A stretch of DNA of 64,000 bases from Bacteroidota bacterium (GCA_016708785.1 JADJFC010000003.1:531128-595127), one strand, 5' to 3'. Positions 38,189 through 46,599 are shown, numbered from the stretch's first letter. Numbers and translations are program-made. The notes: generated by a model from the sequence alone, not told the origin.

Positions 38189-39352
38189 TGGTGTATTTAC
38201 AATGTTGGGCTAAGATAAACATTTGTTTTTGTATACATATTAACCCCCAGGCGACGATCAAGAATAATAAGTAACCTTACAATGGTGTCGTACGACCCCA
38301 GCGGAGTCAGTTGGAGACGGGCAGTTAAGGGAACTGGGTAAAGACCATCTGGTTCTTTATGGTAAACCAAACCCTATGACGACAAATTTAGTAATTCTAA
38401 ATTTAATTCGAGATTTTATTGAAAATGTTCACTGAAAAGATGTTCATCGAAAACAAGAACCATTTTACAGTAACAAGCAACTGAACTTTTCACGTCTTGT
38501 TGCATCATTTTGAATCTCCCAAAGAAGAGTGTTGCTGCGGGGTTTTTCTTTCCTTGGTAGGGGGCAACGCTTACACGTTCAAAGCTGTCTCAATTTTTCA
38601 CCTCTTTGGGGGATGAAATTAGTGGGTGGGGTGGCACTGGTGGAGACGTCGCCCAAAAACTAGATGGACAAACAGGAGCCAAAGGCGGGAGTTTGTTGAC
38701 CAAAGGCAAAGATACATTTATTTCTTAGAAGCAGATGCTGAATTATTCAAGCTAGGATGTAAATCGAAGGGAACCACAAAAGTACGAGCAAAGGTTAACT
38801 AGGTGGAGATTGAGATTTTGACAATGACAAAGAACCCAAGTATTAAGGGAATTTAGAGATGGGGATGACCAACTATAATGCACAAAAAAAAAGTTTGAAC
38901 CGATTTAGCGTACTGGCACCCACACCATAAATCGAAAAAGACCTGTCGGAGAAATTCAGTAAAAAGGAGCAGGAATAAGAAAACCGAACTTAATTTTAAT
39001 CGTTTTCCTGAAAAACGCTGAAGAAACACCAATTACAAATGATTTCGAACCATAAGGCCAGGAAGAAGCTTTCTAGAATTCGAAAGTCAAAAAGCTGTCT
39101 GGTAAATATCAAACAGAACTGAACTATAAAAGAGCTTTATGAGACACAACTAGACTTGCGGAGGGGTCGTATGTTGGTAGAAAAATGAATCCAATACATC
39201 GACCCGACCCCGGAGGGGTCGTATGCGAATTAGGCAGCAGCCACAGCAATTAATAACGTCCGCAAATTTTACACAATGCATCACCGTATCGTTTCCCCCA
39301 ACCAATTCAGGTAATTCAACAAATACGCTCCAGCAGCTTCCATGTTTACATT
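38189..39352. other. Gene-free 1.16-kb region, probably decayed coding DNA
   Basis: No intact gene. It opens with a degenerate GACCCC-GGAGTC repeat (about 38288). A hairpin-like pair AGTGTTGC / GCAACGCT lies near 38528-38575, and a G-rich stretch at about 38608-38650. Between about 38650 and 39140 the plus strand can be read as peptide pieces such as QKLDGQTGAKGGSLLTKGKD, LEADAELFKLGCKSKGTTKV and LKNAEETPITNDFEP, joined across stops and frame changes. That looks like an eroded gene, though I cannot name it. The end holds GACCCC-type repeats (39160-39222). Confidence 0.4.
39155..39225. repeat. Second cluster of GACCCC-GGGGTC repeats
   Basis: CGGAGGGGTCGTATGTTGGTAGAAAAATG (partial unit from about 39159) is followed by a full palindrome CGACCCCGGAGGGGTCG with the same GTAT continuation. 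It is the same element as at 83-150, including the TTGGTAGAAAAATG tail, so copies 39 kb apart share both the palindrome and its flank. Confidence 0.75.
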
Positions 39353-40042
39353 TCAAATTATCCCCTCATCCGCAAAACTGTAGTATCCTGTCTGTGTAAT
39401 GATCACATGGTCAAGCACGGAGATTTCCAAGACCTTTCCGGCTTCAACTATATTCTTCGTCAGCTGAATATCTGCTGTGCTGGGTTGTATATTTCCCGAA
39501 GGGTGATTGTGACATAGAATAATCGACAACGCTTTTTGGTCCAAAGCGGCCTTAAAGATCATTCGTGGATCGGCAACGGTGCCACTCATTCCGCCTGTAC
39601 TAATTTGCTGCTTACTTATTATTCGGTTTGCACGGTTTAAAAAAAGAACCCAGAACTCTTCGTGTAAAAGATCGCCCAGCAAAGGCTGAAAAATGTCAAC
39701 AGCATCTTTGCTTCCTGTGATTTGCACAGCCTTCAGATCCTGTCCTTCTTTTCGTCGTTTGCCGAGTTCAAGGGCGGCAAGTATTGTGATCGCTTTCGCT
39801 TTGCCAATACCTTTGATGCGCATCAGTTCTTGAACGTTCAACCTGCTAAGCTTATTCAGGTTATTGTCGCTTTGCTGTAAGATCTTTCTTGCCAGTTCTA
39901 CGGCCGATTCATTTTGATTTCCTGTCGAAATAAGAATGGCGATTAATTCTGCGTCGGTCAAGGTATGCCTGCCTTTGAGCATGAACTTTTCGCGTGGACG
40001 ATCTTCCTCTGACCACGACTTTATACTGAGATGGTTTTCCAT
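39353..40042 (-). CDS. radC: RadC-family JAB-domain protein
   Basis: 229 aa from the ATG at 40042 (MENHLSIKSWSEEDRPREK), the normal RadC length and start. The open frame continues to 40150, but the extra codons fall in the hairpin array. A helix-hairpin-helix (RIKGIGKAKA, about 75-84) precedes the JAMM metalloprotease-like motif LCHNHPSGN (about 177-185) with Asp at about 191. Function is unproven; RadC is not a confirmed repair protein and often travels with mobile elements. Here it is in a chromosomal context beside rpsT. Confidence 0.92.
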   Translation of the reverse strand: MENHLSIKSWSEEDRPREKFMLKGRHTLTDAELIAILISTGNQNESAVELARKILQQSDNNLNKLSRLNVQELMRIKGIGKAKAITILAALELGKRRKEGQDLKAVQITGSKDAVDIFQPLLGDLLHEEFWVLFLNRANRIISKQQISTGGMSGTVADPRMIFKAALDQKALSIILCHNHPSGNIQPSTADIQLTKNIVEAGKVLEISVLDHVIITQTGYYSFADEGII

Positions 40043-40140
40043 CCTGCAAGAAATGAAGACTAAGTCACTTCCACATTCTATATATGAGGAGAAATGAACC
40101 TTAAAATTATAAATCACCGGCACTTTCTTGTGCCCCATGA

Positions 40141-40552
40141 TTTTAGCCACGAATTCACGAATGAATTATTTTTTTATTCGTGCATTCGTGGCAATATGAT
40201 TATAGCCACGAATGCACGAATGATTTATTTTTTATTCGTGAATTAGTGCCCCCATGATTTTTGCCACGAGTTCACGAATGATTTATTTTTTATTCGTGAA
40301 TTAGTGCCCCCATGATTTTTGCCACGAGTTCACGAATGATTTATTTTTTTATTCGTGCATTCGTGGCAATATGATTATAGCCACGAATGCACGAATGATT
40401 TATTTTTTATTCGTGAATTAGTGACCCCATGATTTTAGCCACGAATTCACGAATGATTTATTTTTTTTATTCGTGCATTCGTGGCAATATGATTATGGCC
40501 ACGAATGCACGAATGAATGATTTTTTTTATTCGTGAATTCGTGGCTAAAAAC
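40141..40552. repeat. Array of seven palindromic hairpins, period about 59 bp
   Basis: Seven units of GCCACGAAT(T/G)CACGAATGA, an A/T loop and TTATTCGTG(A/C)ATTCGTGGC, separated by AATATGATTATA or CCCCATGATTTT spacers. The core is the same as in the 11370-11854 array, but the spacer and period differ. Alternate units carry GAATTAGTGCCCCC in place of GAATTCGTGGC, giving a higher-order two-unit alternation. It fills the rpsT-radC spacer, starting about 100 bases upstream of the radC start codon. Confidence 0.87.
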
Positions 40553-40561
40553 ATAAGGCAC

Positions 40562-40596
40562 AAAAAAAGGGACCCGAATGAGTCCCTTCTTTTTTA
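40562..40596 (-). terminator. Terminator after rpsT
   Basis: AAGGGAC / GTCCCTT stem (7 bp, 8-nt loop) flanked by A- and T-runs, 14 bases past the rpsT stop. It separates rpsT from the hairpin array. Confidence 0.75.
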
Positions 40597-40609
40597 CTAT
40601 GAAAACCGA

Positions 40610-40864
40610 TTATTTTAAGTGCGTTAAATGAATAGCTAATTCGCTTTTCAAGTTAGACGCTTTGTTCTTGTGAATAACACTTTTTTTGGCAAGACGATCA
40701 AGCATAGAAGCAAGTTTTGGAAGTGCTTCAGAAGCATCTTTTTTGCTTGTAACTGCACGGAAATTTTTAATTGCATTACGAAGAGTTTTCGCCTGATAAC
40801 GGTTTGTGTCTCTCTTAGCTTCGTTACTACGGATGCGTTTCTTTGATGATTTATGATTTGCCAT
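40610..40864 (-). CDS. rpsT: 30S ribosomal protein S20
   Basis: 84 aa, Lys/Arg-rich and helical. MANHKSSKKRIRSNEAKRDTNRYQAKTLRNAI is the S20 opening, and the end AKKSVIHKNKASNLKSELA is conserved. It has its own promoter upstream and terminator downstream. Confidence 0.96.
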   Translation of the reverse strand: MANHKSSKKRIRSNEAKRDTNRYQAKTLRNAIKNFRAVTSKKDASEALPKLASMLDRLAKKSVIHKNKASNLKSELAIHLTHLK

Positions 40865-40935
40865 TGTAATTTGGTTTCTTTAAGATTATTGAAACTATCG
40901 TCAGATAGCTTTTCCCGTACTCAAATTTGGGGATG

Positions 40936-40966
40936 CAAATATACATATTCCCACTTATAATGCAAA
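40936..40966 (-). promoter_or_regulatory. Promoter of rpsT
   Basis: On the minus strand TTTG (40966-40963), 19 bases, TATATTTG (40943-40936): both elements match the Bacteroidota consensus exactly and have the same 19-base spacing as the paaABCD promoter. Predicted start near 40929 gives a leader of about 65 bases. Confidence 0.78.
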
Positions 40967-41075
40967 TGGTTAGGCTATGTTTTTATAAGAAATACAAAAT
41001 TTATAAAACGTTGAAAAACAGGCAAATATGTAGTTGGCGACTGATATTAATTCGTGACTAGGAGCAAATTATTGC

Positions 41076-41083
41076 TACTTTTG
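41076..41083 (+). promoter_or_regulatory. -7 element TACTTTTG upstream of paaH
   Basis: Exact TAnnTTTG match ending 13 bases before the paaH start codon, predicting a leader of only about 7 bases. No convincing -33 element at 17-23 bases. Confidence 0.5.
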
Positions 41084-41096
41084 TCACCTCGAATTT

Positions 41097-42296
41097 ATGA
41101 AAGAACTCACAAAAACCTCTATAATCGGCGTTATTGGTGCCGGAACAATGGGCTCGGGTATCGCTCAGGTTGCTGCAACAGCAGGACACACTACTGTACT
41201 TCTTGACACTAATTCTACCGTTTTGCAGAAAGCAGAAGCCGGAATGAAAGCCACTTTTTCAAAATTGGTTGAGAAAGGAAAATTTACTGCAGAGCGCTCA
41301 ACAGAGATCATTTCAAAGATCAAGTTCTCTTCTTCATTAATGGATTTTGCAACATGTGATCTTATCATTGAAGCAATCGTAGAAGACTTGACCGTCAAGC
41401 AAAATGTATTTGCTGAAATTGAATCGATCGTTACTCCTGATTGTATCATTGCTTCAAATACTTCTTCACTGTCTATTACATCAATTGCTGCAGCATGTTC
41501 GCATCCTTCACGGATCATCGGAATACATTTTTTCAATCCTGCTCCGTTGATGCCATTAGTGGAAGTTATTCCAGCCATCACAACTGGCGAATTGCTGTCG
41601 GATAAAGTAAAAACGCTTTTAACAAGCTGGGGAAAATCTGTTGTACTTGCAAAAGACACTCCGGGTTTTATTGTCAATCGACTTGCTCGCTCATATTACG
41701 GCGAATCCATTCGGATTCATGAAGAAGGTTGGGAGGGAATTCCTGCCGGACAAAAAGGGTTTGCTACGATCGATTGGGCATTGAAAGAAGTGGGTGGATT
41801 TAAAATGGGGCCATTTGAATTGATGGATCTCATTGGCAACGACATAAATTATAAAGTTACAGAAACTGTCTGGACACAATTTTTCTATGACGCTCGCTAC
41901 AAACCTTCTCTTACGCAAAAGAGATTGTTTGAAGCGAAGCGTTTCGGAAAAAAGTCCGGCGCCGGATATTATGATTATTCTGCAACAGCAATAAAGCCTG
42001 AACCTTTGATGGATCGTGCTCTTGCCGAAAAGATCTTCATGCGTGTAATTTCAATGCTCATCAATGAATCTGTTGATGCACTTTATCTCAATGTTGCTAG
42101 TCGTGATGATCTTGATACTGCTGTTTGCAATGGAGTTAATTATCCGAAAGGATTGTTAAAATGGTGCGATGAAATTGGAGCCGATAAAATTCTGAATTCA
42201 TTAGTAGCATTGCATGAAACGTATCTTGAAGAAAGATATCGTCCATCTGTCTTGCTTAGAAAAGTGGCAGCGGGTAAAACAAAATTCTATTCTTAA
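41097..42296 (+). CDS. paaH: PaaH-like 3-hydroxyacyl-CoA dehydrogenase
   Basis: 399 aa. NAD-binding Rossmann motif IGVIGAGTMGSGIAQVA (about 10-26), SNTSSLSITSIA, catalytic region GIHFFNPAPLMPLVEVI, and PGFIVNRLARSYYGES. A second, C-terminal 3HCDH domain (YPKGLLKWCDEIGADKIL) makes it longer than simple 3-hydroxybutyryl-CoA dehydrogenases. In this cluster it probably oxidises 3-hydroxyadipyl-CoA to 3-oxoadipyl-CoA. First gene of the run paaH, HerA-like, paaI. A general 3-hydroxybutyryl-CoA role is the alternative. Confidence 0.88.
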   Translation: MKELTKTSIIGVIGAGTMGSGIAQVAATAGHTTVLLDTNSTVLQKAEAGMKATFSKLVEKGKFTAERSTEIISKIKFSSSLMDFATCDLIIEAIVEDLTVKQNVFAEIESIVTPDCIIASNTSSLSITSIAAACSHPSRIIGIHFFNPAPLMPLVEVIPAITTGELLSDKVKTLLTSWGKSVVLAKDTPGFIVNRLARSYYGESIRIHEEGWEGIPAGQKGFATIDWALKEVGGFKMGPFELMDLIGNDINYKVTETVWTQFFYDARYKPSLTQKRLFEAKRFGKKSGAGYYDYSATAIKPEPLMDRALAEKIFMRVISMLINESVDALYLNVASRDDLDTAVCNGVNYPKGLLKWCDEIGADKILNSLVALHETYLEERYRPSVLLRKVAAGKTKFYS

Positions 42297-42334
42297 AAAT
42301 TACTTCTGACCGGAAGTAAAATCGAAATAATTAA

Positions 42335-43846
42335 ATGGCAGATTTTAAATCGACTATAGATAGTGCTTTTTCTTTTCAAGGTGATTCAATCTTGATTGGA
42401 ACAGCAATGCTCAATAAAGAAGCAGTTGTCAATACACCTGTGCGTTTGCCATTGAACATGGTTTCCCGTCATGGTCTTATTGCCGGTGCAACCGGAACGG
42501 GTAAAACAAAAACGATACAACATTTTGCAGAATCTCTTTCTGAAAAAGGGGTGAGTGTTTTGTTGATGGATATCAAGGGTGATCTAAGTGGTATTGCAAG
42601 ACCGGGTGTTAGCAATCCGAAAATAGATGAGCGCGTAGCGAAAATTGGCGGAGAATGGAAACCTAAACAATTTCCAGTTGAATTGATGTCGATTTCCGGT
42701 GAAAAAGGCTTGAGACTTCGTGCAACAGTTTCTGAATTCGGTCCACTCTTGCTTTCGAAAATACTTGAGTTAAATGATAATCAGCAAGGCGCTGTGACTG
42801 TCATCTTCAAATTTTGTGATGATCATCAAATGCCTTTACTGGATATTAAAGATTTCAGAGAAGTACTTCGTTTTATTACGAATGAAGGAAAAGAAAATAT
42901 AAAAGAATACGGCACAGTAAGTACAGCAACTGCAGGAGTGATCATGCGTAAATTGCTGGAACTTGAACAACAAGGCGGTGATATTTTCTTCGGTGAAAAA
43001 TCGTTCGATGTAAATGATCTTCTGCGGAAAGATTCAAACGGACAAGGTTTTATCAACATAATCCGTTTATGCGACATTCAGGATAAGCCAAAATTGTTTT
43101 CGACATTTATGCTTTGTCTGCTTGCTGAGATCTATAAATCATTTCCCGAAATGGGCGATAAGGCTGCACCGAAAATTGCCATCTTCATAGACGAAGCGCA
43201 TCTTATTTTCAATGATGCATCAAAAGCACTGATGGACCAACTCGAACAAGTCATTCGTTTGATTCGTTCGAAAGGAGTCGGAATTTATTTCTGCACTCAG
43301 GTTCCAAGTGATATTCCTGAATCAGTGTTAAGCCAACTTGGCTCAAAGTTTCAGCATGCAATGCGTGCTTTTACTGCCAATGATAGAAAGGACATTAAAC
43401 TCGTTGCACAAAATTATCCGGAAACGGAATTCTATAAAACCGATTCTCTCATTACGGAAATGGGAATTGGTGAAGCAATGATCTCTGTATTGAATGAAAA
43501 AGGAATTCCTGCGCCATTAGTTCATACGCTGCTTTCGCCTCCTGTTACTCGAATGGATATCCTAACCACTCAGGAACAAGATGAGATCGTAAATAATTCA
43601 TCAATCGCACGTTCTTACAATGAAGAAATTGACAGAAACAGCGCCTATGAAATGCTGAAAAATAAAATTCAGCCGGATTCAGCGCCTCCTGTGAAGACAG
43701 TTGAAAAACCTAGTAAGAAAGTGGGAGAAGACGGAGGATTAGATATCAGCAAGCGAATTGCTGAAGTATCGAAGAATCCTGTAGTGAAGCAAGTCGCTCG
43801 AGAATTGACGCGAGGATTAATGGGAATGTTATTCGGAAAACGATAG
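42335..43846 (+). CDS. HerA/YjgR-like ATPase (DUF853)
   Basis: 503 aa. Walker A GATGTGKT (about 51-58), Walker B IFIDEAH (about 283-289), and a FtsK/HerA-type middle with HGLIAGATGTGKTKTIQ, FSTFMLCLLAEIYKSF and an arginine-rich IRLIRSKGVGIYFCTQVPSDIPESVLSQLG. The C-terminal helical tail ends RELTRGLMGMLFGKR. YjgR-type HerA-like proteins are hexameric ATPases of unsettled role, usually assumed to act on DNA. It lies 38 bases after paaH and 8 before paaI on the same strand, so it is probably co-expressed with phenylacetate genes, an unexpected partner. Confidence 0.87.
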   Translation: MADFKSTIDSAFSFQGDSILIGTAMLNKEAVVNTPVRLPLNMVSRHGLIAGATGTGKTKTIQHFAESLSEKGVSVLLMDIKGDLSGIARPGVSNPKIDERVAKIGGEWKPKQFPVELMSISGEKGLRLRATVSEFGPLLLSKILELNDNQQGAVTVIFKFCDDHQMPLLDIKDFREVLRFITNEGKENIKEYGTVSTATAGVIMRKLLELEQQGGDIFFGEKSFDVNDLLRKDSNGQGFINIIRLCDIQDKPKLFSTFMLCLLAEIYKSFPEMGDKAAPKIAIFIDEAHLIFNDASKALMDQLEQVIRLIRSKGVGIYFCTQVPSDIPESVLSQLGSKFQHAMRAFTANDRKDIKLVAQNYPETEFYKTDSLITEMGIGEAMISVLNEKGIPAPLVHTLLSPPVTRMDILTTQEQDEIVNNSSIARSYNEEIDRNSAYEMLKNKIQPDSAPPVKTVEKPSKKVGEDGGLDISKRIAEVSKNPVVKQVARELTRGLMGMLFGKR

Positions 43847-43854
43847 TTATAATT

Positions 43855-44277
43855 ATGAGTAAAGAATCAATAGCAGATAAAGTAGTCAGTAAAATGTATA
43901 ACCACGACGGATTCAGTCAGTGGTTAGGCATTGAACGATTACATGTGAGTGAAGGAACGTGCACCCTTCGAATGACTGTTCGGAAAGATATGCTTAACGG
44001 TTTCGGTATGGCACACGGTGGCATCACATATTCATTAGCTGATAGCGCACTTGCATTTGCCTCGAATAGTCATGGTAGAATGTCTGTGTCTGTCGAAACA
44101 AATATCTCCCATACAAAATCAGTGAAGGAAGGTGATGTGATCACTGCTGTTGCTGAGCAATTATCGTTGACAGATAAAATTGGTGTGTATCATGTCACTG
44201 TGAAGAATCAGGCAGATGAAATCGTAGCTCTATTTAAAGGAACAGTTTATCGAACGCCGAAGGTGTGGGAAGTTTAG
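43855..44277 (+). CDS. paaI: PaaI hotdog thioesterase
   Basis: 140 aa. Hotdog fold with DMLNGFGMAHGGITYSLADSALAFASNS, which contains the active-site HGG and Asp of PaaI. In phenylacetate degradation PaaI hydrolyses misfit CoA esters and rescues free CoA when the pathway stalls. It lies 8 bases after the HerA-like gene. Confidence 0.92.
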   Translation: MSKESIADKVVSKMYNHDGFSQWLGIERLHVSEGTCTLRMTVRKDMLNGFGMAHGGITYSLADSALAFASNSHGRMSVSVETNISHTKSVKEGDVITAVAEQLSLTDKIGVYHVTVKNQADEIVALFKGTVYRTPKVWEV

Positions 44278-44500
44278 TTTGTTAAGTCAAAAATCAGTCC
44301 CGATAGCTAAAGGGATCAGAAGTCAAAATTCTATATGTGAAATGGTATCGCTAAAAAATTTAACACGGAGAGCATAAAGAAAAAAATGAGTTGCATAGAG
44401 AATTAGTCGCTAAGCTAATTAAGATAAATAGAATAAATCTGCGATAAATCTGCGAGTTCTGCGGGATCTGCGGGAAAGAAAAAACATCAGAACACGAATT
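44278..44500. repeat. Spacer with ATCTGCG repeats between paaI and paaJ
   Basis: Copies of AATCTGCGATAAATCTGCG and TCTGCGGGATCTGCGGG lie at about 44425-44477, the same family as at 27140-27195. An AACACGGAGAGCATAAAG fragment precedes them. No promoter was recognised, so paaJ-paaY could be a separate unit or read from upstream. Confidence 0.5.
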
Positions 44501-45712
44501 ATGAATATGAAAGACGCATATATAATCGATTACATCCGCACCCCCATCGGTAGCTTCGGTGGCACACTAGCCCCCGTGCGAACCGATGACCTCGCCGTAA
44601 TCGTATTGAAAGAATTATTGAAACGAAATCCGCATGTAGATTTCACGCAAGTCGGCGATGTCATTCTCGGTTGTGCAAATCAAGCCGGTGAAGACAATAG
44701 AAACGTTGCACGCATGGCTTCGTTGATGGCCGGATTACCGATCAATGTTCCCGGTGAAACGGTGAACAGACTTTGTGCTTCCGGACTTTCAGCAACTGTT
44801 GCCGCTGCTCGTGCAATCATGGTTGGTGATGCAGAACTAGCAATCTCAGGTGGAGTAGAAAATATGACGCGCGGTCCATGGATCATGTCAAAGACAAGTA
44901 CACCATATGGTCGCGATGCACAACTTTTCGATAGCAGTTTCGGCTGGCGATTTGTGAATCCGAAAATGAAAGAACAGTTCGGAGTTGATGCAATGGGCGA
45001 AACGGCTGAAAATTTAGTCGATCGTGATAAAGTCTCTCGTGAAGATCAGGATAAATTCAGTTTCAATTCGCAGCGCAAAGCAAAAGCAGCTCAAGAGCGC
45101 GGAAGATTTGCTAAAGAAATTGTAGCAGTAGAAATTCCCGGTAAGAAAGGTGAAGTGAAAATCTTCGATAAAGATGAATTCATGAAACCGGATACAACAG
45201 TTGAAGGCTTAGGAAAGTTAAAACCATCATTCAGAAAAGAAGGAACAGTTACAGCAGGAAATGCAGCAGGATTAAATGACGGTGCAGCAGCATTGTTACT
45301 AGCTTCATCTGATGCAGTGAAAAAATATAACTTGAAGCCACTTGCAAAGATTGTTTCTTCGGGAGCATTTGGTGTTGAGCCAAGAATCATGGGAATTGGT
45401 CCGGTGGAAGCAGCAAACATTGCATTGAAACGTGCAGGACTTACTTGGAAAGATATCGACATTATCGAATTGAACGAAGCTTTCGCAGCGCAAGCACTTG
45501 CTGTGATTCGTTCATGGGGATTGAAAGACGATGATGAAAGAATAAATCCGAATGGTGGAGCAATTGCTTTAGGGCATCCACTTGGAATGAGTGGTGCGAG
45601 AATTCTAGGATCTGCAGCACTAGAGTTGCATGAGAAAAACAAACGTTATGCATTGGTAACAATGTGTATTGGAGTAGGGCAAGGCTATGCAGTGATAATT
45701 GAAAAAGCATAA
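44501..45712 (+). CDS. paaJ: 3-oxoadipyl-CoA thiolase
   Basis: 403 aa. Thiolase acyl-enzyme Cys in ETVNRLCASGLSATV (about 92), His in GHPLGMSGAR (about 359) and second Cys in VTMCIGVGQGYAVI (about 389). Full length with the inserted loop typical of PaaJ/PcaF thiolases (TRGPWIMSKTSTPYGR, GWRFVNPKMKEQFGVDAMGETAEN), which cleave 3-oxoadipyl-CoA to succinyl-CoA and acetyl-CoA. Two Met codons (44501, 44507) are possible starts. paaY follows 11 bases after the stop. Confidence 0.93.
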   Translation: MNMKDAYIIDYIRTPIGSFGGTLAPVRTDDLAVIVLKELLKRNPHVDFTQVGDVILGCANQAGEDNRNVARMASLMAGLPINVPGETVNRLCASGLSATVAAARAIMVGDAELAISGGVENMTRGPWIMSKTSTPYGRDAQLFDSSFGWRFVNPKMKEQFGVDAMGETAENLVDRDKVSREDQDKFSFNSQRKAKAAQERGRFAKEIVAVEIPGKKGEVKIFDKDEFMKPDTTVEGLGKLKPSFRKEGTVTAGNAAGLNDGAAALLLASSDAVKKYNLKPLAKIVSSGAFGVEPRIMGIGPVEAANIALKRAGLTWKDIDIIELNEAFAAQALAVIRSWGLKDDDERINPNGGAIALGHPLGMSGARILGSAALELHEKNKRYALVTMCIGVGQGYAVIIEKA

Positions 45713-45723
45713 AAGAAATTTCA

Positions 45724-46248
45724 ATGGCAAATATTTTCGAATTCAACGGTTACAAACCTGTCGTTCATGAATCTTCTTTCGTGCATCCGAATGCTACTGT
45801 TACCGGTAATGTCATCATCGGAAAAAATGTCTACATCGGTCCGGGCGCAGCATTACGTGGTGATTGGGGACAAATCATTATCAGCGACGGTTGCAACGTT
45901 CAGGAAAATTGCACGATCCACATGTTTCCCGGAACTACTGTGTTGTTGAAAGAAGATGCACACATTGGACACGGCGCAATTATTCACGGCGGAACAATTG
46001 GTAAAAATGTTTTGGTCGGAATGAATGCAGTCGTAATGGATAACGTGGTTGTCGGCGATAACTCAATTATCGGAGCCTTGTGTTTTGTTCCTGACGGAAT
46101 GATCATTCCCGAAAGAAAGATAGTCGTAGGTAATCCAGGTAAAATCGTAAAAGACGTCAGCGATGAAATGATAGCGTGGAAAACAAAAGGCACACAACTC
46201 TATCAACAACTTCCGGCAGAATTATATGCAACACTGAAACCTTGTTAA
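45724..46248 (+). CDS. paaY: PaaY, gamma-carbonic-anhydrase-like hexapeptide protein
   Basis: 174 aa. Left-handed beta-helix hexapeptide repeats (VHPNATVTGNVIIGKNVYIGPGAAL, VGMNAVVMDNVVVGDNSIIGAL) with the metal His residues in HMFPGT and HIGHGAIIHGG. PaaY-type proteins are known as thioesterases or carbonic-anhydrase-like proteins in phenylacetate gene clusters. The end carries VGNPGKIVKDVSDEMIAWK, conserved in this family. Last gene of the locus. Confidence 0.9.
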   Translation: MANIFEFNGYKPVVHESSFVHPNATVTGNVIIGKNVYIGPGAALRGDWGQIIISDGCNVQENCTIHMFPGTTVLLKEDAHIGHGAIIHGGTIGKNVLVGMNAVVMDNVVVGDNSIIGALCFVPDGMIIPERKIVVGNPGKIVKDVSDEMIAWKTKGTQLYQQLPAELYATLKPC

Positions 46249-46310
46249 CCACTTCGTGAAGTACCCGCTGATCGTCCGAAACAGCAGGACGTATATCGTA
46301 CTTTCAAAAA

Positions 46311-46431
46311 ATGAAGTGAAGTGAAGTGAAGTGAAGTGAAGTGAAGTGAAGTGAAATGAAGTGAAGTGAAATGAAGTGAAGTGAAGTGAAGTGAAGTGAA
46401 GTGAAGTGAAGTGAAGTGAAAGTGAAGTGAA
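46311..46431. repeat. (GTGAA)n pentanucleotide tandem repeat, about 23 units
   Basis: A run of GTGAA units with three ATGAA variants and one extra A near the end, about 120 bases long. It lies 62 bases after the paaY stop and 170 bases before the SRAP gene. The complementary strand reads as an endless LHFTS repeat because a 5-base unit without stops is open in all frames. Such tracts are prone to slippage, but no gene start or promoter is placed to be switched. Confidence 0.9.
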
Positions 46432-46499
46432 AAGGGCGACCTTGAAACGCTCGTCTTTTAAATTGTAGTAATCAGGATTCAATTAAGTAAATAGTGCTA

Positions 46500-46595
46500 A
46501 TTACTACTCACCACTTACTACTCACAATAAAAGTATGCAAGTTGTAATTATGTAAGTAGTGCTACTTACCACTCACCACTTACTACTTACCCAAA
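46500..46595. repeat. ACTTACTACTCACCAC-type repeat before the SRAP gene
   Basis: ACTACTCACCACTTACTACTCAC (first half, about 46502) and ACTTACCACTCACCACTTACTAC (about 46563) are near-copies about 60 bases apart. A third, shorter copy lies at 55914-55946. Function unknown. Confidence 0.55.
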
Positions 46596-46599
46596 AAAA

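Noticed and set aside
38189..39352. RNase P RNA, tmRNA or other known structural RNA
   Set aside because: None of the conserved sequence blocks of these RNAs could be recognised on either strand.
39150..39356. Small Cys-rich ORF after radC
   Set aside because: It needs a TTG start, overlaps radC, and its second half is translated GACCCC repeat DNA.
40043..40150. N-terminal extension of RadC by 36 residues
   Set aside because: The extra codons lie in the hairpin array, and the family length fits the start at 40042.
40141..40552. CRISPR array at rpsT-radC
   Set aside because: Same reasons: the spacers are repeated, not unique.
46222..46482. Protein made of LHFTS repeats on the minus strand
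   Set aside because: It is only the translation of the (GTGAA)n tract, overlaps the end of paaY and has no supporting features.
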